DNA of 64,000 nt from CAVXGU01 sp963761615 (GTDB taxonomy: Bacteria; Acidobacteriota; Vicinamibacteria; Vicinamibacterales; CAVVIG01), in assembly GCA_963761615.1 (NCBI GenBank), contig CAVXGU010000002.1, positions 67,917-131,916 on the forward strand, given 5' to 3'. The translations under genes and the position numbers were made by a program. The notes under the pieces are model-generated. The model was not told the origin of the DNA, ran no database searches, and saw only the letters and a list, made by a program, of their open reading frames with translations. This document shows, one piece after another, positions 1-9,998 of this stretch. Each line of letters starts with the position of its first letter. Positions within the stretch are counted from its first letter, which is position 1.

Positions 1-1
1 G

Positions 2-261
2 GCCGAGGCCGCCGCGGCGCGGGAGTGCGAGGAGGAAACGGGCGAGGCGCCCGGCCGGGTCGAGTGCCTCGCCGGGCTGTACCCCGTCCCGGGCTACTCG
101 GACGAGGAGATGATCTTCTTCCGCCTCGGCGAGCTGCACCCGCCCGCGCCCGACTCGCCCCTTCGTCCCGACGAGGACGAGGCGATCGAGGCGCGGGCGT
201 TTTCACCCGCCGAGGCCCGCGCCATGGTCGCGCGCGGCGAGATCGTCGACCTGAAGACCGC

Positions 262-283
<22 letters not shown>
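2..283 (+). CDS. Nudix hydrolase, 3' end only
   Basis: The window opens inside this gene; 93 codons remain, ending with TGA at 281-283. The visible start of the product holds the second half of a Nudix box (RECEEETG at residues 7-14 of the fragment, fitting the RExxEExG core that binds the metal). The downstream part, with YPVPGYSDE and a closing helix, resembles ADP-ribose or nucleoside-diphosphate-sugar pyrophosphatases of the NudF type. The substrate cannot be fixed from the fragment. Its last 22 bases overlap the 3' end of lon on the other strand, a tail-to-tail arrangement. Confidence 0.8.
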
Positions 284-2709
<2,426 letters not shown>

Positions 2710-2794
2710 GGCGACCTCACGTTATCTGTCCGGCGCGTGCCGGACGGGTTGCGAACGCGTGTTCTGTCGGGAAACGGTCGGTGGGGAGAAGAGC

Positions 2795-2817
2795 GGGCTC
2801 CGCCACCGGCGGAGCCC
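2795..2817. repeat. perfect 10-bp hairpin between the DksA-type gene and lon
   Basis: GGGCTCCGCC, a 3-base loop, then GGCGGAGCCC. It sits in the 135-bp spacer upstream of lon and downstream of the DksA/TraR-type gene. No T-run follows on either strand, so it is not a canonical terminator. It could be a weak attenuator, a transcript-end stabiliser or a lon operator; sequence alone does not decide. Confidence 0.5.
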
Positions 2818-2844
2818 CCGAAATGTGGTGCTGAGCGCCGGTCC

Positions 2845-3297
2845 TTACATGTCGAAGAAGAGCGAGGACGACCCGCGGCGAGCCGCCAGCTGCCGCTCCC
2901 GCTGCTCGGCCACCTCGCGCGCCTCCTCGCAGTTCTTGCAGCGAACCGCGAAGGGCAGCGCGCGCAGTCGATTCTCGGCGATCTCGGCGCCGCACTCGAA
3001 GCAGTTTCCGTAGTCGCCGTGCTCGAGCCGATCCAGCGCGTCGTCGATCTTGTTCAGCGTCTCCGACTTCATCTGGATGAGCGCCAGCTCGATGTCGTCC
3101 TGGATGTCGGCCTCCGAGCTCTCCACGTCGTCGAGCACGTCGCTCGCCCGCAGACCCAGGCCGTCCGCCCGGACGTCCCGCATCCGACCCTGAACCTCGG
3201 CCTGTAGATCGCGCCGACGAGTCTCCAGCATTCGCTTCAATTCGGCATAACGCGCCGGGGCGATCCCCGGGCTGCTCGTGATCTTGGACTTCTTCAT
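2845..3297 (-). CDS. DksA/TraR family zinc-finger transcription regulator
   Basis: A 150-residue protein of the DksA/TraR family, which acts in the secondary channel of RNA polymerase, often with ppGpp. An N-terminal coiled-coil region (about 20-100) is followed by a C4 zinc finger, CxxC at FECG and CxxC at CKNC, with NRLRALPFAVRC between, as in the family. The ATG at 3297 is chosen because GGAG lies 7-8 bases upstream and the family homology starts there; a longer in-frame extension exists but is poor in family features. A bifunctional Rel/SpoT gene is nearby, so a ppGpp link is plausible but inferred. Confidence 0.85.
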   Translation of the reverse strand: MKKSKITSSPGIAPARYAELKRMLETRRRDLQAEVQGRMRDVRADGLGLRASDVLDDVESSEADIQDDIELALIQMKSETLNKIDDALDRLEHGDYGNCFECGAEIAENRLRALPFAVRCKNCEEAREVAEQRERQLAARRGSSSLFFDM

Positions 3298-3372
3298 GAC
3301 GCCGCTCCTTCCGCGGTCCGTTCCGGAGGGGCCACCCCTCGGTCGCTCAGATCCCATGCAATTTACCTGCCA

Positions 3373-3401
3373 ATAATACGATGAAGTCCGCCAGTCGGCA
3401 A
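3373..3401 (-). promoter_or_regulatory. sigma-70-like promoter for the DksA/TraR-type gene
   Basis: On the minus strand, TTGCCG (3401-3396) and TATTAT (3378-3373) are separated by 17 bp. This would start a leader of about 70 nt before the ATG at 3297. The surroundings are locally AT-richer than the coding DNA. The rest of the 3298-3707 spacer holds only the inverted repeat listed next and no supported gene. Confidence 0.55.
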
Positions 3402-3596
3402 GAGCATGGGCACTCTTGCCCGCTGACCCATCCCGAGGGCGACCTGCGCCCTCGATTCCCAGTCGCGATGACAGCGGCCAAGTCACTCACGGACAATCGC
3501 TTACACGACAAAGCGGCCGCTCGATCTTGGCTCGGATCCGACATTGCTCCTTTAGACGCCAAGTGCTTTGGTACGGTTCGAGCGGCCTGCGGGAGG

Positions 3597-3630
3597 TCCG
3601 GTCGTCTTCCAGAGAGGACGTACGACCGGA
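3597..3630. repeat. 9-bp perfect inverted repeat upstream of the zinc-ribbon gene
   Basis: TCCGGTCGT and ACGACCGGA are separated by 16 bp, about 80 bp before the zinc-ribbon gene at 3708. It could be an operator for a dimeric regulator or an RNA hairpin in the leader. No adjacent regulator gene supports either reading. Confidence 0.45.
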
Positions 3631-3707
3631 TCTACCATGTGTGCGGAAATGCGCCCCCCTGGCGGCAATCTGACGGCCGGGTCTGCCTCGTCGCCGTTGC
3701 GGCGATA

Positions 3708-4358
3708 ATGCAGGGCGTGGTTTGTGCGCTCTGCGGACAGCGGAAGGCGAAGCGGGCCTGTCCGGCCCTCGATCGCTGGATTTGCCCCGTCTGCTGCGGG
3801 ACCAAGCGGCTGGTCCAGATCAACTGTCCGAGCGACTGCGCCTATCTCGCCGCGGCGCGCGAACATCCGCCGGTCGTCGAGGTCCGCCGCCACGAGCGCG
3901 ATTTCGAGATGATCGCGCCGCACGTGGGCGGCCTGAGCGAGGTCCAGGCCAGGCTCTTCGCCGCCGTGGGCTCCTTCCTCGTCCAGTACCAGGCGCCGGA
4001 GCTCCAGGTGCCCGTGGACGACGACGTCGCGGAAGCAGCGGACGCCGTGGCCGCGACGCTCGAAACCTCCGCCCGCGGCGTCATTTACGAGCGCAGGCCC
4101 GCGTCGCTTCCCGCCGAACGGCTCGCCACCGGCCTCAAGGCCCTCCTGGCCGAGGCGGGCTCGGGCTCGGCCTTCGAACGTGACGCCGCCGTCGCCCTGC
4201 GGCGTCTGGCCGAGGCGGCCCGCCACGCGCGCAGCGCGGACACCGCCGGGGACGGGCGGCCCTTTCTCGCGCTCCTCGGCCGGGTGCTGTCGGTTGAGGA
4301 CCGGGGCCCGGCGCCGGAGGCTCGGTCCGCCGCGGAGCCCCGCATCATCATCCCCTGA
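3708..4358 (+). CDS. uncharacterised zinc-ribbon protein
   Basis: A 216-residue protein not assignable to a named family. Its N terminus has a double-cysteine layout typical of a treble-clef or zinc ribbon: CxxC at CALC, a single Cys at RACP, then CPVCC, and another Cys at INCPSDC. The rest is helical and alanine/arginine-rich with no membrane segment. The ATG at 3708 is chosen because the cysteine motif begins within a few residues; no strong ribosome site is visible. It precedes rpmB by 85 bp. A housekeeping metal-binding role is possible; no function is claimed. Confidence 0.6.
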   Translation: MQGVVCALCGQRKAKRACPALDRWICPVCCGTKRLVQINCPSDCAYLAAAREHPPVVEVRRHERDFEMIAPHVGGLSEVQARLFAAVGSFLVQYQAPELQVPVDDDVAEAADAVAATLETSARGVIYERRPASLPAERLATGLKALLAEAGSGSAFERDAAVALRRLAEAARHARSADTAGDGRPFLALLGRVLSVEDRGPAPEARSAAEPRIIIP

Positions 4359-4362
4359 CGCC

Positions 4363-4392
4363 TTGCAGGGGCCGGCGGACGTCGCATATCAT
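4363..4392 (+). promoter_or_regulatory. probable promoter for rpmB
   Basis: TTGCAG and TATCAT are separated by 18 bp in the only spacer before rpmB. Transcription would start about 45 bases before the rpmB ATG and could continue into ridA, whose ATG is 13 bp after the rpmB stop. Confidence 0.45.
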
Positions 4393-4443
4393 CGGGGTTT
4401 CGGCTGAACCGAGCACTGGCAAGCTGAGGGAACTGAGGAACTG

Positions 4444-4635
4444 ATGGCGAAGCGCTGCGAGATCTGCGGGAAGGGTCCGGTCGTGGGACGTCAGGTGAGC
4501 CACGCGCACAACGTGAGCGCCCGGCGCTTCGAGCCGAACCTGCAACTGGTCCGGGCGATGGTCAAGGGTGGCGTCCGGCGCATCCGCGTGTGCACGCGCT
4601 GCCTGCGGTCGGGGAAGGTGGTCAAGGCGGCCTGA
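4444..4635 (+). CDS. rpmB: 50S ribosomal protein L28
   Basis: The 63-residue product matches bacterial L28 throughout: MAKRCEICGKGP at the start, NVSARRFEPNLQ in the middle and a C-terminal VCTRCLRSGKV. It retains the CxxC...CxxC zinc-binding set (CEIC and CTRC), so it is the zinc-containing (C+) form. A GAGGAA ribosome site lies just upstream of the ATG. It is followed closely by ridA. Confidence 0.97.
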   Translation: MAKRCEICGKGPVVGRQVSHAHNVSARRFEPNLQLVRAMVKGGVRRIRVCTRCLRSGKVVKAA

Positions 4636-4648
4636 CCCCGGCACGTCG

Positions 4649-5029
4649 ATGAAAGAACCCGTTTCCAGCCCCGACGCGCCGGCCGCGATCGGCCCGTATT
4701 CGCCGGCCGTCAAGGCCGGCCCCCTTCTCTTCGTCTCCGGACAGATACCCGTGGACCCGGCCACCGGCGCCGTCTCGGGCGCCGACATCACCGCACAGAC
4801 GCGCCGGGTGTGCGACAACCTGAAGGCGGTCCTCGCCGCGGCGGGGCTGTCGATGGCCGACGTCGTGCGCACCACCGTGTTCCTGGCCGACATGAGCGAG
4901 TTCGGCGCGATGAACGCCGCCTACGGCGAGTACTTCGCGCCCCCCTACCCGGCGCGCTCCACCGTGCAGGTGGCGCGTCTGCCGAAAGACGTCCGGGTCG
5001 AGATCGACGCGATCGCGATCGTCACCTGA
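4649..5029 (+). CDS. ridA: RidA family reactive enamine/imine deaminase
   Basis: A 126-residue YjgF/YER057c/UK114 protein. RidA hydrolyses reactive 2-aminoacrylate-type enamines released by PLP enzymes. Family signatures are present: the start segment with IGPYSPAVKAG, LFVSGQIPVDP, and the C-terminal PARSTVQVARLP, whose arginine binds the substrate carboxylate. The ATG at 4649 gives the standard family length. The last 8 bases overlap the 3' end of rel/spoT on the opposite strand. Confidence 0.93.
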   Translation: MKEPVSSPDAPAAIGPYSPAVKAGPLLFVSGQIPVDPATGAVSGADITAQTRRVCDNLKAVLAAAGLSMADVVRTTVFLADMSEFGAMNAAYGEYFAPPYPARSTVQVARLPKDVRVEIDAIAIVT

Positions 5030-7193
5030 CGGCGCGCTCGACGTCGAGCACGCCGTCCACGCCGCGCAGCGACTTGATCACCTTCTCCAGGTGCTTCATG
5101 TCGTCGATCTCCACGGTCATCTCGATCCGCGCGTGGCGATCCTCGTCCGTGCGGGCCTCGACGTTCTTGATGTTGGTATTGATGTCGGCGATCTTCGCGC
5201 TGATCGCGGCCAGCAGCCCCTTGCGGTCCTCGACCTCCATCGTCAGCTTCACCGTGTAGCGCGCCGCGTCCGCCTTGCCGGCCTTGTCCCACTCGACGTC
5301 GATCTTGCGCTCGGGGTCGTACATCAGGTTGACGACGTTGGGACACGTCACCGAGTGCACGGAGACGCCCTTCCCGCGGGTGATGTACCCGACGATCTTC
5401 TCGCCGCGGATGGGGTTGCAGCAGCGCGCGCGGTACACCATGAGGTCGTCGAAGCCGCGGACCTTGATCTTGTCGTCCCGCCCCGCGCCGGCGCCGAGCA
5501 CGCGCTTGACGGCCGCGGTGACCGGCCACTCGGGCGCCTTCTCGTGCAGCTCGTCGGGGGGGACCAGCCTGGCGAGCAGCTGGCGGGGCGAGAGCTTCCC
5601 GTAGCCGAGGACCGCGAACAGGTCTTCGGCTTTCTGCGCGCCGAGCTCGGCGATCTGCCTGGCGAACGCGGGCTGCTCCTGCAGGGTGCGCGGGTTGAGG
5701 TCGTAGCGCCGCGCCTCACGCTCGAACACCTTGCGTCCGAGCTCGATCGCGCGGGTCTTCTCCTCCGATCGAATCAGGTGCTTGATCTTGTACCGCGCGT
5801 TCGACGTGACGACGTAGTTGAGCCAGTCGCGGCTCGGCTTGTGGCCGGCGGCGGTGAGGATCTCGACGATGTCGCCGTTCTTCAACTGGGCGCGCAGCGG
5901 CACGATCTTGCCGTTCACGCGCGCGCCGACGCACTGGTGCCCGACGTCGGTGTGAATGGCATAGGCGAAGTCGATCGGCGTCGCCCCGCGGGGGAAGGCC
6001 TTGACGAGCCCCTTCGGCGTGAAGGCGTAGACCTCCTCGGGGTACAGCTCGACCTTCAGGTTCTGGATGAACTCCTGCGGGTCGCGCAGCTCCTGCTGGT
6101 ACTCGAGCAGCTGGCGCATCCAGGTGAAGTACCGCTCGTCCTTCTCCGCCCCGATCCGCCCTTCCTTGTACTTCCAGTGCGCCGCGATGCCTTCCTCCGC
6201 CATCCGGTGCATGTGCATCGTCCGGATCTGGACCTCGAAGGGCATGCCCTCGGGGCTGATGACCGACGTGTGGAGCGACTGATAGCCGTTGGGCCGCGGC
6301 ATCGCGATGAAGTCCTTGAAGCGGCCGGGAACGGGCGCCCAGGTCTGGTGGATGATGCCGAGCGCCGCGTAGCAGTCCTTCACCTGGTCGGTGACGACGC
6401 GCAGGGCGATGAAGTCGTAGACCTGCTCCAGCTCGATCTTCTGCCGCTTCAGCTTCTGGTGGATGCTGAAGAGGCGCTTGATGCGCCCGTCGATCTGCAC
6501 GAAGGGCACCTGCGCCTCGGTGAGCTTGCCGGCGAGCGTCATGCGCAGCTTCTCGATCAGCCCCTCGGTGGCGCGGCGCTTGGCGTCCACGCGCGCCCGC
6601 AGGTCCTCGTACGCCTTCGGCTCGAGATACCGGAACGAGAGCTCCTCGAGCTCGTTCTTCACCTTGCTCATGCCCAGGCGGTTGGCGATGGGCGCGTAGA
6701 TGTCCAGCGTCTCCTGCGCGATCTTCGTGCGCCGCTCCTCGGGGAGGTGGTTGAGCGTGCGCATGTTGTGGAGGCGGTCGGCGAGCTTGACGAGGATCAC
6801 CCGGATGTCGTCGACCATCGCCAGGAGCATCTTGCGGAAGTTCTCCGCCTCCCGCTCCTCGCTCGACGAGAAGGTGATCGCGCTGATCTTGGTGACCCCC
6901 TCGACGACGTGGGCGACCTCGGGGCCGAAGAGCTCGCGGATGCGCTCGATCGTCGTCAGCGTATCCTCGACGACGTCGTGGAGGAGCCCGGCGGCAATCG
7001 CCACCACGTCGAGCTTCAGGTCGGCGAGCAGGTCGGCGACGGCCAGCGGATGGGTCAGGTAGGGCTCGCCCGAGCGGCGCACCTGGGCCCGGTGCTCGAA
7101 GGCCGAAAACACGTAGGCCCTGCGGAGCAGCTCGACGTCGGCATCCGGGTTGTACGCCTGGACCTTTTCGAGAAGGTCCTCGAAGCGAATCAT
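5022..7193 (-). CDS. spoT: bifunctional (p)ppGpp synthetase/hydrolase (Rel/SpoT)
   Basis: A 723-residue RSH protein controlling the stringent-response alarmone. Domains in order: HD hydrolase (about 20-200, with HD in GLLHDVVEDT), synthetase domain with GRFKDFIAMPRPNGYQSLHTS (the RFKD form typical of bifunctional enzymes, not the acidic EFDD of monofunctional RelA), TGS domain (YAFTPKG near residue 390), a helical/RIS region, and a C-terminal ACT domain. With both catalytic halves intact it should make and degrade ppGpp and be the only long RSH needed. It ends tail-to-tail with ridA. Confidence 0.95.
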   Translation of the reverse strand: MIRFEDLLEKVQAYNPDADVELLRRAYVFSAFEHRAQVRRSGEPYLTHPLAVADLLADLKLDVVAIAAGLLHDVVEDTLTTIERIRELFGPEVAHVVEGVTKISAITFSSSEEREAENFRKMLLAMVDDIRVILVKLADRLHNMRTLNHLPEERRTKIAQETLDIYAPIANRLGMSKVKNELEELSFRYLEPKAYEDLRARVDAKRRATEGLIEKLRMTLAGKLTEAQVPFVQIDGRIKRLFSIHQKLKRQKIELEQVYDFIALRVVTDQVKDCYAALGIIHQTWAPVPGRFKDFIAMPRPNGYQSLHTSVISPEGMPFEVQIRTMHMHRMAEEGIAAHWKYKEGRIGAEKDERYFTWMRQLLEYQQELRDPQEFIQNLKVELYPEEVYAFTPKGLVKAFPRGATPIDFAYAIHTDVGHQCVGARVNGKIVPLRAQLKNGDIVEILTAAGHKPSRDWLNYVVTSNARYKIKHLIRSEEKTRAIELGRKVFEREARRYDLNPRTLQEQPAFARQIAELGAQKAEDLFAVLGYGKLSPRQLLARLVPPDELHEKAPEWPVTAAVKRVLGAGAGRDDKIKVRGFDDLMVYRARCCNPIRGEKIVGYITRGKGVSVHSVTCPNVVNLMYDPERKIDVEWDKAGKADAARYTVKLTMEVEDRKGLLAAISAKIADINTNIKNVEARTDEDRHARIEMTVEIDDMKHLEKVIKSLRGVDGVLDVERAVR

Positions 7194-7343
7194 GAAAAGC
7201 GGTGTCTAATCCAATATCGGCGGGTGGAGCCGGCGACAGCAAGCTTCAGCGGGTCAGGTCACCCAAGTCCAGGCCAGCCAAATCAATGATAGTCAATGGT
7301 TTGTGGCTCTGGCAAGGGACCGGGCGTGCCGGCCCCCGGTGCC

Positions 7344-7373
7344 TTGACTTGTCTTTTTTTGGTTCACTATACT
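7344..7373 (+). promoter_or_regulatory. strong sigma-70-type promoter for the TPR lipoprotein
   Basis: TTGACT (7344-7349) and TATACT (7368-7373) with an 18-bp spacer that contains a T7 run. It lies in the 290-bp divergent spacer between spoT and the TPR lipoprotein and points at the latter, giving a leader of about 105 nt. A short duplicated CTGACCCGG element straddles the expected start site. The T-run within the spacer is shared with the tonB promoter. Confidence 0.75.
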
Positions 7374-7484
7374 GACCCGGCTTTTCACTGACCCGGTTTT
7401 CGGCCAGGCCAGACACCTCGCCTAGCGAGACCAATCAAGGGATCGGACATCATCATGTGGAATCTGGGCCGTAAAGGGGGCGCA

Positions 7485-8447
7485 ATGCGATCGTCAGGAG
7501 CGTCGCTCGCCGGGGTTGCGATGCTGGTCGTGGGAACCATGTCGCTGACCGGCTGCAGCAAGATCGGCGAGGTCAGGGCGATGCGGGAGTTCAAGGAAGG
7601 CAACACCGCCTATCAGGCACAGGACTACAAGAAGGCATCAGGCCTGTACCAGCAGGCGATCGATGCGGATCCCAACCTGAACCAGGCCTACTTCTACCTC
7701 GGGAACTCCCTGGACAACTTGTACAAGCCCAGCCGCAAGGGCGAGGCCGACAACGACAAGCTGCTCACGGATGCGGTGAAGTACTACAAGGAGTCCGCCG
7801 ACCGGTTGAAGGGGTCCAGCGACCCGGCCGACAAGCAGCTGGCCCAGCTCTCGCTCGACTACCTCGTGGCCGCCTACAGCCCGGACAAGCTGAACGACGC
7901 GTCCCAGGCGGAGCCGGTCGTCCAGGAGATGATCCGGCTCGACCCGGCGAACGTCGACAACTACTTCAAGCTCTCGAAGATCTACGAGGACGCGGGCGTC
8001 TACGACTGGGCCGAGAAGATGCTCCTCTACGCCAAGGACGCCGCCCCGACCAATCCGAACGTCTACCTCCAGCTCGCCCGCTACTACAACGAGCAGGGGG
8101 ACTTCCCCAAGACGATCCAGGCGCTCCGGGACCGCGCCGCGCAGGAGCCGAACAACCCCGAAGCGCACTTCATGATCGCCACCTACTTCTGGGATGACGC
8201 CCAGCGCAACTTCGCGCTGAGCGAGGACGACAAGCGCGATCACGTCAAGCAGGGCCTCGAGGAGATCAACAAGGCGCTCGACCTCAAGCCGGACTACATC
8301 GACGCGATGGTCTACAAGGGCCTCCTGCTCCGCCAGCAGGCGCTGCTCGAGAAGGATCCCAAGGTTCAGCAGGATCTGATCAAGCAGGCCGAGGTGCTGC
8401 ACGACAAGGCCGAGGAGCTCCGGAAGAAGCAGACCGCGACGAGCTAG
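7485..8447 (+). CDS. TPR-repeat lipoprotein
   Basis: A 320-residue exported protein. The N terminus MRSSGAS...LTGC is a lipoprotein signal peptide with a lipobox ending at Cys, followed by SKIGEVRAM. The rest is TPR-type helices: FKEGNTAYQAQDYKKASGLY, AYFYLGNSL, DNYFKLSKIYEDAG, VYLQLARYYNEQGDF and AMVYKGLLLRQQA. The start at 7485 is preferred over an ATG 30 bp upstream because GGGGG precedes it and it gives a normal signal peptide. It has its own promoter and a strong terminator, so it is monocistronic. It lies next to the TonB/ExbBD operon on the opposite strand; similar TPR lipoproteins occur near such operons, but a shared role is only suggested. Confidence 0.85.
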   Translation: MRSSGASLAGVAMLVVGTMSLTGCSKIGEVRAMREFKEGNTAYQAQDYKKASGLYQQAIDADPNLNQAYFYLGNSLDNLYKPSRKGEADNDKLLTDAVKYYKESADRLKGSSDPADKQLAQLSLDYLVAAYSPDKLNDASQAEPVVQEMIRLDPANVDNYFKLSKIYEDAGVYDWAEKMLLYAKDAAPTNPNVYLQLARYYNEQGDFPKTIQALRDRAAQEPNNPEAHFMIATYFWDDAQRNFALSEDDKRDHVKQGLEEINKALDLKPDYIDAMVYKGLLLRQQALLEKDPKVQQDLIKQAEVLHDKAEELRKKQTATS

Positions 8448-8493
8448 ATCGCGGCGGGGCTCGGCCCCGCTCCCGCCCGGTACGTTCCACGAA

Positions 8494-8531
8494 CCGCCGG
8501 CCGCCCATTCGGGCGCCGGCGGGTTTTTTTT
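8494..8531 (+). terminator. intrinsic terminator of the TPR lipoprotein gene
   Basis: A GC-rich stem (CCGCCGG...CGCCC with GGGCG...CCGGCGG, one bulge, ATTC-type loop) is followed by a T8 run, 47 bp after the stop codon. Confidence 0.85.
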
Positions 8532-8540
8532 GTTACGGGC

Positions 8541-8665
8541 GCCAGGCACCAGGCACCAGGCCGGGTGCTGGTGCTGAGTACCGGGTGCCGGGTGCTGAGT
8601 GCCGGGTGCCGGGTGCCGGGTGCCGGGTGCCGGGTGCTGGGTGCTGGGTGCTGGATGCTGGTGAA
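8541..8665. repeat. degenerate 7-bp tandem tract (GGGTGCC/GGGTGCT)
   Basis: After a short GGCACCA stretch, about 13 tandem copies of a heptamer of the form CGGGTGC or TGGGTGC run through 8561-8665, with copies differing mainly at the last base. It lies between two terminators in the 8448-9007 gap, so it is probably not transcribed into either neighbouring operon. A facing tract of the reverse-complement motif lies about 170 bp away. The 8666-8830 stretch between them has no supported gene. Confidence 0.85.
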
Positions 8666-8830
8666 GGTGCAAGGTCCCCGGGGCGACGGCTGGCGCTTCC
8701 GGATGCGGCTGGACGTGCTGGCGGCGCATGGCGCCGGCCGCCGGCGCGAATCGTCACCGGGTGCAGGTGGTGGGGCGGGCTTCGACAATCGCAGCGGCTC
8801 GGGGCCCGGAAAGCACGCGTCGCCCGAGCA

Positions 8831-8912
8831 CGAAGCAGCACCCAGCACCAGGCACCTGGCACCCAGCACGAGGCACCAGCACCCGACACCTGGCGCCTGG
8901 TGCCTGGCGCCC
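8831..8912. repeat. inverted partner tract of the 7-bp repeat (GCACCCA/GGCACCT)
   Basis: The tract carries GCACCCAGCACCAGGCACC-type units, the reverse complement of the motif at 8541-8665. The two could pair across the intervening 165 bp to form a long imperfect cruciform or hairpin. The period is again close to 7 but the copies are less regular. Confidence 0.75.
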
Positions 8913-8920
8913 TTACCTGC

Positions 8921-8953
8921 AAAAAAGCCCGCAGCCGCCGTGCGGCTGCGGGC
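8921..8953 (-). terminator. intrinsic terminator of the tonB-exbB-exbD-exbD operon
   Basis: On the minus strand, GCCCGCAGCCGC, a 3-base loop and GCGGCTGCGGGC (a perfect 12-bp stem) are followed by T6. It lies 54 bp after the stop of the second exbD-like gene. Confidence 0.9.
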
Positions 8954-9007
8954 CCTCGAGTGTCGTGGTTCGGTCGACCCTTGCGGGCCGGCGGAGGAGC
9001 GGCCGGC

Positions 9008-9478
9008 TCAGTTGCCGGAGACGACGCCTGCCGCGCGCTGCATGCCTTCGGTGACGATACCGACTCGATCCACGCCGGCGGCTTTGGCCGCGTCGATGAT
9101 CTCGACGATCTCATGGTAGCGCAGGGAGCCCGCGCCGTTGACGAAGATCGTCTTGTCGGTGCGCGTGGCATAGATCTGCTGCAGCATGCTCTGCAGGTTC
9201 CCCAGGGTGACGTCCTGGTGGTTCACGGAGAGATGGCGGTCGGCCGTGTAGACCACCATGATCTGGCTGACGACATCGGTCTGCTGCGTCGCGGACTTCG
9301 TCTGGGCGGGCAGGTTGATGTCGAGGCCCCGCTGGGTGAGCGGCAGGGCGGCCATGAAGATGACGAGCAGCACGAGCAGGACGTCGATGAGCGGCGTCAC
9401 GTTCATGTCCGAGCTGGCGCGCAGGGCCGAAGCCTTGACGACCTTGTCGGCGCCGAGGTGATGGTGGGCGTGCGCCAT
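9008..9478 (-). CDS. exbD: ExbD/TolR family biopolymer transport protein (second copy)
   Basis: A 156-residue inner-membrane protein with one transmembrane helix near residues 25-48 (MNVTPLIDVLLVLLVIFMAA), including the conserved membrane aspartate in PLIDVLL that carries protons, then a periplasmic domain. It forms the stator with ExbB and drives TonB. It lies 2 bp after the preceding exbD-like gene, so the operon encodes two different ExbD subunits. A histidine-rich AHAHHH start is unusual; its meaning is unknown. Confidence 0.9.
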   Translation of the reverse strand: MAHAHHHLGADKVVKASALRASSDMNVTPLIDVLLVLLVIFMAALPLTQRGLDINLPAQTKSATQQTDVVSQIMVVYTADRHLSVNHQDVTLGNLQSMLQQIYATRTDKTIFVNGAGSLRYHEIVEIIDAAKAAGVDRVGIVTEGMQRAAGVVSGN

Positions 9479-9480
9479 GG

Positions 9481-9909
9481 CTACTTCCCTCCCCCCTGGC
9501 CGGTGCGCGGGTCGGTGATGAGGCCGACGTCCTCGACCCCGGCCTGGCGCAGCTGGTCCATGGCTCCCATGACCGCGCTGTACTGCGTGTCCTGATCAGC
9601 CTTGATGATCACGATCTTCTGGAGCTTGTCCTCGAGGACGTCGTTGACGCGCTGCGCGAGCTCGTTCTCGGCGACGGGCTTGTTGTTCAGGTATATGTCA
9701 CCGTTGGCGCCGATGGCGATCACGGTCTGATCGGCCGATTCGGGCTTGTCGACGGTGTTGTCGGCCTTCGGCAGCGTGATCGGGATGCCCTGCTGGAGCA
9801 TCGGGGCCACCAGCATCATGATGATGAGCAGCACCAACATGACGTCGACCAGCGGGGTGACGTTGATGTCGGACTTGATCCCGCCTTTGCTGCCCAGATC
9901 CATTGCCAT
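9481..9909 (-). CDS. exbD: ExbD/TolR family biopolymer transport protein (first copy)
   Basis: A 142-residue ExbD: a short cytoplasmic start, then a membrane helix DINVTPLVDVMLVLLIIMM with the proton-carrying Asp, then a periplasmic domain with NGDIYLNNKPV and IVIIKADQDTQY, as in ExbD/TolR. A GGGAG ribosome site precedes the ATG. It is third in the tonB-exbB-exbD-exbD operon. The two ExbD copies differ clearly in their periplasmic domains, suggesting hetero-assembly or distinct TonB partners rather than a recent duplication. Confidence 0.93.
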   Translation of the reverse strand: MAMDLGSKGGIKSDINVTPLVDVMLVLLIIMMLVAPMLQQGIPITLPKADNTVDKPESADQTVIAIGANGDIYLNNKPVAENELAQRVNDVLEDKLQKIVIIKADQDTQYSAVMGAMDQLRQAGVEDVGLITDPRTGQGGGK

Positions 9910-9998
9910 TGGAGAATCTCCCTTGGTCTCGAAAGACGGGTGAGGCAGGTGGCTCGCGTGGCGTCACGCGCCTGCCCGACCCGCCTCACCAAACCCTC

